Shown: one piece after another, positions 10,448 through 20,639 of the stretch
Layout: the number at the start of each line of letters is the position of its first letter
How positions within the stretch are numbered: position 1 is the first letter of the stretch
From: Saccoglossus kowalevskii
Taxonomy: Eukaryota; Hemichordata; Enteropneusta; Harrimaniidae
NCBI RefSeq assembly: GCF_000003605.2
Contig: NW_003107090.1
Location: forward strand, 822,864-858,796
Direction of reading: 5' to 3'
DNA length: 35,933 nucleotides
Position numbers and translations under genes: made by a program
The notes under the pieces: generated by a model
The model's database searches: none
What the model was told of the DNA's origin: nothing
Seen by the model: only the letters and a program-made list of their open reading frames with translations

Positions 10448-10633
10448 TTTATTCAATGAACATGATGATTATGGAGATGGGGAAAATGAACTACCTAATA
10501 GTCATGGCGTTCCATATATATTTAATGAGACAATAATGACACACGTTGTAGATTATGTGTTGCGGGGTTTTCTTATTTATAATTACAAAGTTGCATAAAT
10601 AACAATTGCATTATTCAAATAAAGTCACGAAGT

Positions 10634-10897
10634 TTACTTGGCAGCCTTTTTGTTCTTGTGCATGTCTTGTCTTGTCTGTGTGAAGTGCGCTGAGTGCGAC
10701 GACTGCTGGTGGCTGCACGATTGTTTGTGGGCTGAACGATGATTCAACAGTAGCTTGACATGGGCGACTCTATAATAGACTGACTTGAATTGATAGATTC
10801 GCATGATAATGTTGCTGAAGTTGATTATCGGAAATTCTGGTTGGTTACCCTCCATTTCCAATGGCGTAGATGATTTTTCTAAGTAAGAAGAAAACAA
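10634..10897 (-). other. Short open frame with His/Ser/Gln-rich tail, unassigned
   Basis: An 87-residue minus-strand frame whose last third is rich in His, Ser and Gln and ends in a basic stretch (MHKNKKAAK). I recognise no family, and it lies among repeats, so it may be chance. Confidence 0.2.
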
Positions 10898-10969
10898 TTA
10901 AAATTATCAATGAACTGATTATGTATATAATGATACTATCGTCTGGACAAAACACAGTTTTGTATAATA

Positions 10970-11163
10970 AATAGAAATGGCTTAGTCTTTTCCACGAAAC
11001 AAAACAAAACCCTAACCCTAACCTTAGATTTTGAACGACCTCAAACATCGTCACGTCCGTATTTCACAGTGTGAAATTTTCTCAGATATTATTGGGTCAA
11101 TGAAAAAAAAAGGCGAGTTAGGGTTTGGGTTTCGTTTCGTGGAAAAGACTAAGCCAATAGAAA
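10970..11163. repeat. Foldback: 50-bp inverted repeat with telomere-like arms
   Basis: Left arm 10973-11024 and right arm 11112-11163 are near-perfect reverse complements, sharing GGCTTAGTCTTTTCCACGAA with about 85 bp between arms. The inner ends of the arms contain CCCTAACCCTAACC and its counterpart GTTAGGGTTTGGG, i.e. two to three TTAGGG-type units. It looks like a small foldback or MITE-type element. Confidence 0.85.
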
Positions 11164-11652
11164 TATGCATTTACCTCCTTCAGTTTCCTGAGAAACATTC
11201 CCATAACACTACACTAGCTGTGCCAATGCCACTGGAAGGGTTCGTTGTTAGTTGCATTTCGATTTGTTTCGTTATTAGTTGTTAGTTCAGTTACGTTGTC
11301 TAGTGCTTGTTGATTCATTGTGTTGCTGGTTGATTCAATTCGGCAGTAGGCTCGGTTTCGTCGGCAATTGTGTGTTGATTTGTTGGTTCGGTTTCGATGT
11401 CAGTTGCGTGTTACTTTCGTTGTTTTGTCGTTGATGATTCAGTGTTCCCATTCTTCGAAGGTTTTCCGTTTCGTCGTCTGCAAAACAAAATACAATTATG
11501 AATTACCAAAACAACACATTACACATTAGTAACCTCTAAAAACTCTGCTGTTACGTTTTTTGAGTAATCACAAACAATAAAATTAACTCACCGATTTTGT
11601 CTAATTGATCGTAATGAGCACAACATGCTATAATGGCCATCTTAATTTTGTC

Positions 11653-12270
11653 TGTTCATCCTTTTCCCCATGTTCCTTTGGACGAGTTTGATTGACAAGC
11701 GGTACAGCACTGGGCCGCCAGTGTGGTTTCATTTTCTCCTGACCCCAGCGAGGAAGTCCTGTAAATTGTCGGACACATCTTGTCACAATTTTTGCTAATT
11801 CGGCCATGGTTCAGTGTGTTGATAGTCATTCCAGCTTCTCTGAGATCTGGTAAATCAAAATCGGAAATACTGGTATCATCTATGGGCCGTGGTTGAGGTT
11901 TGGAAGATGATAAAATAGAAAAAACTTTTCTATGTAGGATCAACACGTCTCAGACATTTTCTTTACTGTTTAATACATACATTCCCACAAAAAAGTCGTG
12001 AACATCACGTTGCATTGGATTGGTTTCAAAACATACAACCTTAGATGCTTTTCTCACCACAAAGATGAGTCTGTTCACAGATTTGTACACCAATAGTCTT
12101 TCAGGCGACTGCCTTGACTTCCATCTCAAAAGAGTACCTAGGTGAATGTTATCCTTTAAAAAACACAACCACTTATGTTATGGCTTCATGAGATCAGCAA
12201 ACAATAACGATCCCACTCGTCCAAGCATTTTTGTACAAACAACCCAAAAGATGAAAAGTCTGCATTGGTG
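11653..12270 (-). pseudogene. Unrecognised gene remnant, about 180 codons
   Basis: A long minus-strand reading frame interrupted by only two stops in one frame (TAA at 12178-12180, TGA at 11950-11952). It reads FADLMKP, stop, HKWLCFLKDNIHLGTLLRWK, then SPERLLVYKSVNRLIFVVRK and CFETNPMQRDVHDFFVGMYV, stop, then LILHRKVFSILSS and DDTSISDFDLPDLREAG, closing with a Cys-containing tail (QCCTACQ) and TGA. Upstream in another frame is FSSFGLFVQKCLDEWDRYC. Codon choice looks protein-like and residue use is not low-complexity, so I think it was a real gene or exon. No family was recognised. It sits inside the inverted-repeat-bounded 9.6-13.6 kb region. Confidence 0.45.
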
Positions 12271-12619
12271 TGCATCATGAATATGTATTTTCAACTTGAT
12301 ACGTATTGAATATGTACTTATTATTGTGTGTATTTATTAAAAAGAAAATACCAATATGGAAGATTCCTCCATAAACACATGGAATTGGAATTTTGGTCAA
12401 TTTGCAAGTATTTCAGAATAAAAAATAATTTTTCACCGGGGACAAAATCGTCCAGTCGACACATATGGGCTGGCACTAATGAAACCAAGATTTTTTCCGC
12501 ACTAATTTGAGTTCAATAAAATACAACCTCGAATTAGCTCATGATTTGCCCATTTGCAATTTGTGCTTTCTGAAAACGTCTAAAACATTAACATTTAAAC
12601 ATTTAACCTGAACAGCCTA

Positions 12620-13135
12620 CAGCAGACATACATAGCAAGAGATTGACACATTTCCATCTTGAGTGCCTTCACAAAATTCTGAAAGTACAATGGCAAGAGA
12701 AGATTTCGGACACAGAAGTATTGCATCGTGCAGGGCTCCCTTCAATATACACCCTGATTGGATAGAATCATGTCTGCTGGGTGGACCATGTATGTAGAAT
12801 GAAAGATGTCAGGATCCCAAAGCAGCTTCTTTATGACGAACTCTGCACTGGCAAGCAGTATCATGGTGGACAACGGAAGCTTTTCAAGGACACTTTGAAA
12901 TCAATACACAAGCCTGGGAGAATTATGCTCAGGACCGCACAACATGGAGGTATCAAGTACACAAGGGAGTTTAAGAAGCTTGCCTGAGGAAAGCAGAGGA
13001 GAATCCATATCGAACTTGCAACAACTGTCAATAACACTGTCATTCCTTTCCAGTGCAACCACTGTGCAAGATATTTTCACACCCGCATCGATTGGTCTTA
13101 TCAGCCACATGCAGTAACACAACTAATTTGACTAT
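12620..13135 (+). pseudogene. Non-LTR retrotransposon (LINE) ORF2, 3' end
   Basis: The plus strand reads RLTHFHLECLHKILKVQWQE, then DTEVLHRAGLPSIYTLI, a stop, then HVCRMKDVRIPKQLLYDELC and GGQRKLFKDTLKSI. This is the region after the reverse transcriptase in a very common invertebrate LINE group. After a deletion and a stop it ends in FQCNHCARYFHTRID, a decayed C2H2 zinc finger (the usual form is CPHC..F..RIGL..H). Only the last ~170 codons remain, as expected for 5'-truncated LINE copies. Clade not resolved. Confidence 0.8.
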
Positions 13136-13212
13136 CAGGGTCTTGTCTTAATCGCCATATCATAGCTGCAAACATGTCACACTGTAAATATACAATTGGA
13201 AAGTAATATTTT

Positions 13213-13232
13213 ATTCAATTCAATTCAATTCA
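13213..13232. repeat. (TTCAA)4 microsatellite
   Basis: Four perfect TTCAA units about 80 bp after the LINE coding end. Some LINEs terminate in short tandem repeats, so this may mark the 3' end of that insertion. Confidence 0.85.
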
Positions 13233-13496
13233 AAACAGGACAATTCCAAGATCCAACTCAAAGTTGTTGCAATCGATCAACCAAGAAAACAAAACGTGCA
13301 CGCTTAAAAAGTTCCATTGTCTGCAGAAAAGAGGATACTGTTTATTGCTGGTCTTAGTCATCGAAAAAACCAGGTTCGATGATAATGATGAAGAACAGGA
13401 CATTGTTCGCAAGATTGTATTAACCACAGCTTGAACATTGTAGTGGATTTGAGTTGCTGCACTGTGGAAAATGCAAATTAGCCAATAAATATGCAC

Positions 13497-13640
13497 GGAT
13501 TTTAACCCAAAACTGAGTCATTATCCCAGGGCATCTATGTACTAAGTTTCATTAAAATCTGATAATTGGTTCTTGGGATACCAGTGTATCAGACACACTA
13601 ACCGCAAAGACTCCCATTGTGTGCTTTGCACACAGGAGTC
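13497..13640 (-). repeat. Right arm of the 4-kb inverted-repeat-bounded region
   Basis: Reverse complement of the left-arm terminus at 9617: read on the minus strand it begins TTTGACTCC, then GTGTGCAAAGCACACAATGG, then TCTTTGCGGTTAGTGTGT. It contains the short palindrome GTGTGCAAAGCACAC. A related end (ACAGGAGTCAAAAA) recurs at 30211-30224. Confidence 0.75.
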
Positions 13641-14165
13641 AAAAAAGTATATTGCTCGTAACACGAAGTTATGTTAACTGTTCATTGGACATCAAGTTAC
13701 AATTTGGGGCGTGGTTATTTTTGTAACTCAATGTCCGTAATTCAAACAATTCAGCATCTCGATTTTTGAAGTTTAGTCTTCTTTCTTAACCAATCCATAG
13801 CTCGCTTCAATTGTTTATTTTCTCGCTTTGTGAAGAACAGTCCAAAAAACGTTTTCAAGTTTCCGAAAAAAAAAATTTAATAAAAAAAAAACATTTTGAG
13901 AACTTTTACATATTTGCCAAATTTTTAGCAATAATGAACAGTTTTCATAAAATGTGTTCCAACTTTTATACATTTACGATAATTTTGTGTCTTTTTCACA
14001 TATTGTAATCATACCTTATAATTTTTGATTACTTGCCAAGATAACATTGAAAATTAAACTGTGAAATGACAGCTCACCAAAAGCCAAACTCCTGACAAAC
14101 TTTGTAAGACAACTTATCATGCTAATGTAGTATTTGTGTGAGGGAGTTTGCAAGAAATTTTGTGC
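13641..14165. other. No gene seen
   Basis: AT-rich sequence with A and T homopolymers. A 65-residue plus frame (13811-14008) is Phe/Lys/Ile-rich and looks like a chance frame. Confidence 0.5.
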
Positions 14166-14167
14166 TC

Positions 14168-14232
14168 TGGCCGAGGGTTGTCAACAATTTCTGATATCTG
14201 TGCCAAGGTTTTCAGAAACTTCTGACATCTGT
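14168..14232. repeat. Two-copy tandem duplication, about 31 bp
   Basis: Two adjacent diverged copies, each ending in TTCTGA(T/C)ATCTGTG and each beginning CC(G/A)A(G/A)GGTT. A short local duplication. Confidence 0.7.
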
Positions 14233-14379
14233 GTTCAGAAAGTGAAAAGGACCACACCACCTGGTTCTTGTTAGGAAGTATTTCAATTTATTGAATATTA
14301 GTACTAAAATTAAAAAAGCAACAGTAACCAATTACAGTTCTTTGTAAGTGTACATTCTGTGTAAAATATATATCACCAT

Positions 14380-14790
14380 AACACAGTGATTAGAAAATGC
14401 AATTACTTGCTTGGAATATCTGCCATATCATGTCAAACACTGCTTTCCACTCAAATAAAAATTGGTCCATCACCCACTTGTAATGAATATATCATTAGAA
14501 TCAAAGCAATGGGACTTGCTGTTTTCAACAAAAATATAACTTTATATCAAAAATGTACCAAAAATTACAAAAATATTTACTAAAATAAGAGAAAGATATC
14601 AAAGCAATCAAACTTGCGTTTTTTACGAGAAGTCAAAAATATCACTTTTCACCAGAATGACGAAAATATTCACCAAAAATTGAGATTTTGACATGAAATG
14701 AACAAATCTGAAAAAGAACCATCAAAGTTACTTGCATATCAAATTTGAAAACATCGTGACTTAAAATTGAGGATGACGGGCGACTGCGGC
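14380..14790. repeat. Interspersed AT-rich repeat with internal copies
   Basis: The motif ATCAAAGCAAT followed by ACTTGC occurs at about 14496 and 14598, with a third decayed form near 14725. A segment reading GCTGTTTTCAACAAAAATAT here recurs in inverted orientation near 25699-25735, and ATGAAATGAACAAATCT recurs in direct orientation near 25660. No coding signal. Confidence 0.6.
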
Positions 14791-15465
14791 GGATAATCAG
14801 TAATATGAACTAAATAATCACCACAAAATAAATTAATCTATCTATATATACATCACTGCTTACACATGTATTGTCTAAAACAAAACTGAAGTTAATGGCA
14901 TTCATTATGTAGGTCCTGTTCTGTATCATCTTCAAGGAAGTCTGCAACTCCATCACATCTTAGTTTACCAATTTTTCGTTGATATCAACTCCAACAACAT
15001 TTCTACTGTGAAGAAGCCCCATCCTGTTACATAATAGAATGAGAATTTTTTAACTTTTGAAATTTTCACTGCATACTCTTTTTGAAATGCACATGAAAAA
15101 AATCTAATATTTAAAAGAATATCATAACAGTGTTACCACAGGCACTGAGAACAACACCCAATCACATGCAATCACACGAATATGAACAAGTCTGATGACA
15201 TTGGTCATGCAACTTTAGAACATTCTCCGCTAAAGCTGCATTTTTTAAGCCACCAAAAAGTCACCAGGAATGCCTCCTAAAACAGCCTATAAGGTTACTT
15301 TGAGCTTCTCTTTGGAAAACGTGCTCAACGGTCAGTTATTTTAGCTATTCACAACAGAAACACTTAATCATAACTTTACGTATAGAAAAGGTATATCAGT
15401 AAAGTGGAAGACGTTTTGTTGTATTGAAAAGTTGGTTTATAGTTTATAATACTATTTTTTTTTAT
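14791..15465. other. No gene seen
   Basis: AT-rich sequence without a supportable coding frame or recognised repeat. Confidence 0.5.
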
Positions 15466-15472
15466 TTTTAAT

Positions 15473-15729
15473 GACCTGCTCCACATGTCCCATCTAAAAT
15501 CCATGCTGATTTGCTACTGCATAGTTTGATGATTTTTTCGTAGAGCTGCTGCGGCTTTTGCTTCTTCAAAACAACCACCCTCTTCGCCTTCTTATATAAC
15601 TGACTTTTACACTCCAAAAATTGTGTTGTGGCTTATCCACATAGACCTGGTCAAGTGTGATAACTCCATTTTCTGTGTAGTACGCAATCACCACCCTATG
15701 AACAGACTCTGTTAATATTGATGTTGGTT
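15473..15729 (-). pseudogene. Possible DNA-methyltransferase-like exon (motif I region)
   Basis: After the acceptor TTTTCTCTGCAG the minus strand reads ILTESVHRVVIAYYTENGVI, then DQVYVDKPQHNFWSVKVSYI. A frameshift then leads to VVVLKKQKPQQLYEKIIKLC, then SAWILDGTCGAGH and a stop. The layout 'KP..LYEKII..C....WILDGTxGxG' resembles the S-adenosylmethionine-binding motif I region of N4/N6-type DNA methyltransferases (KP..L..R.I.....VLDPF.GSGT). Only this block is visible, and the catalytic DPPY/SPPY-type motif was not found. The resemblance is partial, so the assignment is tentative; coding origin is likelier than the exact function. Confidence 0.4.
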
Positions 15730-15735
15730 CTGCAG

Positions 15736-16300
15736 AGAAAATGTTTGTGTGCAGTTATTAAGAATAAGTATATTTATTTGCCCCAGCCCCAAGGTGACAA
15801 TCTGAGTAGTCCATTAATCCTATATTATTTAAGAAGACCTGAGAATAGACAGGATTAATTTACAAATTAGGTAAAACATATATGGCTCACCTTTCCATGT
15901 ATTTTCTACATAATAAAATACTTCCTCCACTTTAGTAAACGTATTTGTTTTTATAAGTTCTCTTTTTATTCTACTTATAATTATCAGACTGGTGTCACAT
16001 AACAGGACAAGTCTATTATTGTCAATGCTCGTGTTGATTGTTTTAACAGTTATTACCATTTATTATTTTATTTGCCTCGGCTAGCCATTCCTGGAAAAAA
16101 ATGAAGTGAAATAACTGACAATGGCTGAATAAGAAACAACAAGACAGATTTTACTAACTGCTGTAGAACGCGTTTAAATAGCTACATGCATTTTAGCGAA
16201 CTTGACTCCATGCATGAATTAACTGAATCTTAGTTTAGCTATAGTGCCAACAATCTCGTTGTTAGAATATATATTGTACTTTATTCTAAATTAGCAACAT
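15736..16300. other. No gene seen
   Basis: AT-rich spacer. A minus-strand 76-residue frame (15829-16059) has no recognisable motif. Confidence 0.5.
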
Positions 16301-16309
16301 CTTGAAGTT

Positions 16310-16600
16310 TCACAGCTCTGCGAATAGCAACTGCCTGGGCACAGAGCTCTGTCTCACAGTCTGGGCTTTCCAGATGCTAACAAAAACTGATACATTTCGT
16401 TGGACAGCTGTCAATAAATTATTCCCAGCATTGTTTGATGTAGGGAACATCAATTTTTGAACACAACCCCTCTCAGACAATACATTACTGGACAAATTAG
16501 TGTACCAAAATGCCCTTTCAGCCGAGTTGCGTCTTATTTTTGGTGGTAATAGCGGAAGGTTGCAGCCTAGGCACAACACCTGATAATTTTAATTTCTTTT
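16310..16600 (-). other. Unrecognised coding-like frame, 89+ residues
   Basis: Minus-strand open frame with balanced, protein-like composition: CLGCNLPLLPPKIRRNSAER, then FWYTNLSSNVLSERGCVQKL, then NNLLTAVQRNVSVFVSIWKA. No stops for 89 codons. Cys and Pro content is unlike AT-rich chance frames. I do not recognise the family; it could be an exon of another decayed transposon gene. Confidence 0.35.
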
Positions 16601-16744
16601 TAGGAGTGATAGTGCATGTTGTATAACATTTTGGGTAAATGGAAGTGATCATTTTTAAACAAAAATAAAAAGCAATACATCTAAACTATCATTTTATCAT
16701 TAGCTGAATAATAAGTTGTTTAAAAATGATAACTATTAGTACCT

Positions 16745-17258
16745 ACATCAGGTACATCTACTATTACAGTCAAAACCATTTGAATTAACACCATTCTCTT
16801 TTAAAGTCTTAGGTGACAGCTTCAGTACATCATGGTGCAAAACAATACCATTTGAACCATCTATTCCATATAGGCACTCTTGAACTGTATTCGAGTCCTT
16901 ATTTCTTTTTCTGATACTTTAGCAGTTTCTGACAAAGGTATCCGGATTATTTGGTCTAAAAGATAACTTTGTGAACCTGCTCAATTTCTCTCTTTTTGTC
17001 TCCTTTGGAAACAACTCCATGGCTTCCGTCTACGTTTCTACTACAACATCTGACACCAATGCCAGCACTGTGTCTACATCCAAACTTAAGTATTTAAACT
17101 TTATGGCTTTATATCTGTCTTGTGTCCTTGGTCTTTATTTTTAATTCTCTGTTCTTTAAAATCTCCATCTTCATATTTTTCTCCATTTTGTCATGGAGTA
17201 AGTCATCATAAGACGCCAAAGCACATGCAACATCTAAAGTTTGGCTGTTCTTATCCTG
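16745..17258 (-). pseudogene. Unrecognised gene remnant with splice-supported start
   Basis: A minus-strand acceptor (poly-T then CAG) near 17258 opens DKNSQTLDVACALASYDDLL, then HDKMEKNMKMEILKNRELKI. After a frame change it continues YKAIKFKYLSLDVDTVLALV, stop, then ELFPKETKREKLSRFTKLSF, stop, then VQECLYGIDGSNGIVLHHDV and LKLSPKTLKENGV. About 150 codons remain with two stops and one frameshift. The Lys/Glu-rich first part could be helical. I recognise no family. Confidence 0.4.
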
Positions 17259-17579
17259 AAAAAAAATGAATAGTTAATATATCAAAGTGAACTGAAGAAA
17301 AACAGCTCAACTTACAATGCACAGTTGGTTATTTGGTATATAAAGCAAATTATTCTGTGGGTCTGACTTGTGGGAACATCTGGAAGCCATGTCTGTGAAC
17401 GAGGTTTCAAAAATGACCCTAAACCGCCAAAATTCCATATCATTTCCCTGGTTACAATGAGTAAAATACAAACCCTAAATGCGTTGAGTGGTAAGTGTTT
17501 TGTCCAGGTTTGACTATTTTATTGTATTTTTGGCTGAATGTGATAATAATATACAATTATATCCAACCCATTTTTACAG

Positions 17580-18120
17580 GTCGAAAATTGGACTTTGGAA
17601 AGAGTTAGACAATATCAGGCAATGTCCAGTAGATGATTAAGTAGACAAGACCAACAGTTCTACATTATTCTAGCACTGCAGAACGACCCCGGCATGAACT
17701 CTTGGTGCAAATGGCAAAGAGATGTCGTTACAGGGGAGGCCACATATAAACCACTCAAACGACCGATTCTAGATACACTGGTAGCTGTTATTTGGCCAAT
17801 TATAAAGAAATTGTCCAGCCAAGCATTGCTAAAAGGTGCCAAGAACAGTCTTACACAAAATGCGAACGAATTGTTTCACCACTGCTACCACGAAGTGCGT
17901 CTTGGTCATTTCTTGGCGGTAGCCCAATTCAATTCCAAGCTGTACACAAAATTAGAGTGATCACTGCCCGAAGAACGTATCACTGCATGGAAAGTAATGT
18001 ATAGAAACCGTATTTATGGTGATAATTATGACAGCCCCGACAAATCTAAACTGCAAAAAGGGCGATAAAAAAGCGATGCCTCTATGAGGAGGATCTACTT
18101 GAGTATGAAGAGAGAACAAC
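17580..18120 (+). pseudogene. Mutator-like transposase relic, second copy
   Basis: The plus strand reads LQNDPGMNSWCKWQRDVVTG, then ILDTLVAVIWPIIKKLSSQA, then LLKGAKNSLTQNANELFHHC and LGHFLAVAQFNSKLYTKLE before a stop. This is the SWCKxQxD, IxPIxxxLS, GxTQNxNE, LAVxxFN block of invertebrate Mutator-like transposases, the same block seen on the minus strand near 2.1-2.3 kb. Past the stop, other frames give RNRIYGDNYDSPDKSKLQKG, compatible with the basic C-terminal tail of the family. The N-terminal half with the acidic catalytic motifs is absent here. Confidence 0.75.
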
Positions 18121-18660
18121 TTGTCACATTTGATCGTTTGAATTATCGACAACAGCACCTCCATCCACTGGTAAGCCATCAAAATGTGACGAAAATGCAA
18201 CGCACCCAAAAAGACAATGCAGAAATTACTTTCATCAACTGTTTTATCTTTGAATTTCTATTGCTAGTACAATTTCACATTTTTTCCAATAATTTGTGTT
18301 TAGTTAATACGTATCATTGGTATTCTAGAACTGAAATCACACATGACAAATAAAATCTCATACAGGAAATTATTTCTAAAAGAAAAAAAAACTACTGGGC
18401 AAAACTATACCAGAATGTTTCTAACGTTATCATGTGTGCGCCCTGAAATTAAGACGGGAGGGAGTTTACGTTCTGTCATCTTTGTTCACTACACTACGTG
18501 CTAAGACAGTAAAAAATCACCACAAATTATTTCAGATTGGTTCTTATGAATCCATCCCTGGTTCTGAAAATAAACATGGAATAAATAATTTTTTTCTAAA
18601 AGTTATGAATGTGCAAATTACTAGTAGTATGCATGGATTTGTCACAAAAAATAACAGTGG
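18121..18660. other. No confident gene
   Basis: Two open plus frames (18084-18353 and 18434-18694) have no recognisable domain. The first may be the end of the Mutator-like relic; the second is unassigned. Confidence 0.4.
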
Positions 18661-18667
18661 TGTGGAC

Positions 18668-18895
18668 ATGGACCACAGAGTATCTGTGTGCTGAATATCA
18701 TTGAAATCCTACCAAGGGTTCTCCAAATATGTTGAAATACTGCAGCTGATTAATATGTAAAATAGGTAACTGGCATATTCAGAATGACAACATTTTTTCG
18801 GGTCATGCACGTCTACAATAGTATCTGTGTACCAAGTATCATCCCAATTGGCACAGCAGTTTTAGAGATGGAGCAAAATTCTGCTTAGACTGATA
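18668..18895. repeat. Interspersed repeat with two internal copies
   Basis: The unit GTATCTGTGT(G/A)C, then AA(T/G)TATCAT, is present twice about 130 bp apart (18680 and 18811), followed by AGTTTTAGAGATGGAGCAAA. The style resembles the sub-repeats in the 9.7-10.3 kb family, but I do not see the same unit. Confidence 0.55.
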
Positions 18896-19089
18896 TAAAG
18901 GCATCGCTACAAAATCAGCTTCCAATTTGTCCATTATAGAACAACGAGAAAGCAATCCAGCCAACAGTTTCTAAGTCACAAATATTGTTTTCCACCTTTT
19001 TTAAGTATTTGAATATGAGAGATGACGTCCTTTATATTTTCCGACACTTCAACGTTATGTGGGGTCACTGTGTACTGTAACAACTTTGT

Positions 19090-20627
19090 TTCTTTTTGAA
19101 AAACCCTCTTCTTGGCGCATCACACATTGAAACACAGATTGTTCAGATTATGCTCAGGGCTCTTGGATGAATACAGTTTGCATGTAAAAGCATGCAACAT
19201 ATTCAGCACATCAGAACTCAAGTGCCATTCCAATCCCTGTTGACGGAATACATCCCAGAAAGTATCATTCTTCCAAATGTGTCCAAGAGCCTTGACCATC
19301 ACTTGCCAGAGAACCCACAGAAGATGCTGCACCCAGTGAAGGAGTGCAAGCCCACCAAGAATGACAGTGATATTTGTGATGAAAAAGGAGAAGATGCATG
19401 TTTTTCGTTGAGATGAGATTAACAAGTCAGAGATAACTGCACCATGCAAAGTACTAAGGTGTTGGTATTATCGGCAAAAATCACAACTGATTTGAACTCT
19501 GACTGTGTTGAATGCGATGCATAGCAAGTGTCTGCTTCTTCATGAGTGCTCGCAAGCTCTGAAATTACGGCAAATAACTCTCTTGTAATCTTTATGCATA
19601 GTTTCTTGTTGATATATATATATGACCCTTTCTTCGTTGCTTCAAGCTTGAGTATGTGTCTCCAGTTTTTCACCATTTGTATTGGAATAAATTGTGTAAC
19701 CGGCCTTTAACACTTTAATAATTAGTCTTATAGTTACTAATACACAAAATCATGAACTCTAAAGTCAGGTGACGTGCACTCGGCATGGATGTGACTAAGG
19801 TGAATGTACCGACTAATTGTAACAAAACCAGGTCCACCTTGTTGGTAACCAGCAAGTTAGATCAATTCATCTCAGAATTGCGGTTGTTTGTAGCCAACTC
19901 CAGGATCCTGGTTATACATGTTCCAATTTTACCAATTTCCCTTACATGAATTTTTTGTTTCGCTTGCTGCATCAAGGACCTTTTTTTATTCTGTAGTTAA
20001 AGAACACCCATGCGATGCAAAATTTTGATTCTAAAGTGCAACAAATATTTCTTCAGGTCTGTCAGGACCCTTACACACAAACTCACGCGAAGTTATTGTC
20101 TACAAACATCCAGTCATATACTTTATAAGGAGGCGGAGAATAGAGTGAATCCATATCAAAATCACCATGGGATGTGACATTTCTGGAACTGCTTGTGTGA
20201 AGATGAGTGCGGTGATAGTAAGCTTCTGTAGCCACAATATCACGTGATGTCAGAGCTAGCACTCATTTTGTCTGGTCTTTTCAGACCAGCATTCCAAGGT
20301 TTCTGGTTTGAGGTGTATATTTGCGAATCGCTAAAGATACTTTTTTTTAAAAAAAACTGCCTTTGTCGCTGAGTTTCTTTGAGCTTGGGCATATTAATTT
20401 GTTGATTTCATGTCAAAAATTCGCTTTCTTATTGCTTTTAATGTCTTTTCTGACTTGTTTTTCGACAGTCAGAATAGAGGTCTACATCATGGCAATCGTT
20501 TTTGGCAGTGGCAATGTTCACAGGTTCTGTTATCTGTGTCCCCTCTCTCACCACAGATAATGCAGAGCTCCTTGATGTACTGAAATCGTTTCTGCAGCTG
20601 TGGCTTGCCGTCCTCTGAAGAAGCCAT
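19090..20627 (-). pseudogene. Relic of a multicopy invertebrate gene with PIN/FEN (XPG)-like nuclease motifs
   Basis: Read on the minus strand in order: MASSEDGKPQLQKRFQYIKE then LCIICGERG (ATG at 20627, stop at 20487); VLALTSRDIVATEAYYHRTH (20262-20083); ELASTHEEADTCYASHSTQS then EFKSVVIFADNTNTLVLCMV (to 19419); and VKALGHIWKNDTFWDVFRQQ then GLEWHLSSDVLNMLHAFTCK (to 19120). These blocks match, in the same order, a family repeated many times in invertebrate genomes: C-x2-C head, EEADTRLLLHA, EDTDVFILC, GCDTVSAFxGKGK, EWxLSxxLFxxLEAFTCxLY. I infer a PIN/FEN-like fold because EEADT, DTDV and GCDT occupy the places of the acidic and H3TH motifs of FEN/XPG nucleases. Here the second Asp pair has become NTNT, and the GCDT segment is unreadable. 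Frameshifts and stops are many. Probably transposon-encoded; compare Academ transposons. Confidence 0.65.
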
Positions 20628-20639
20628 TGCACCGACAAT

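Noticed and set aside
10990-11025. A telomeric or subtelomeric array
   Set aside because: There are only about two to three units per arm, inside a short palindrome; no array is present.
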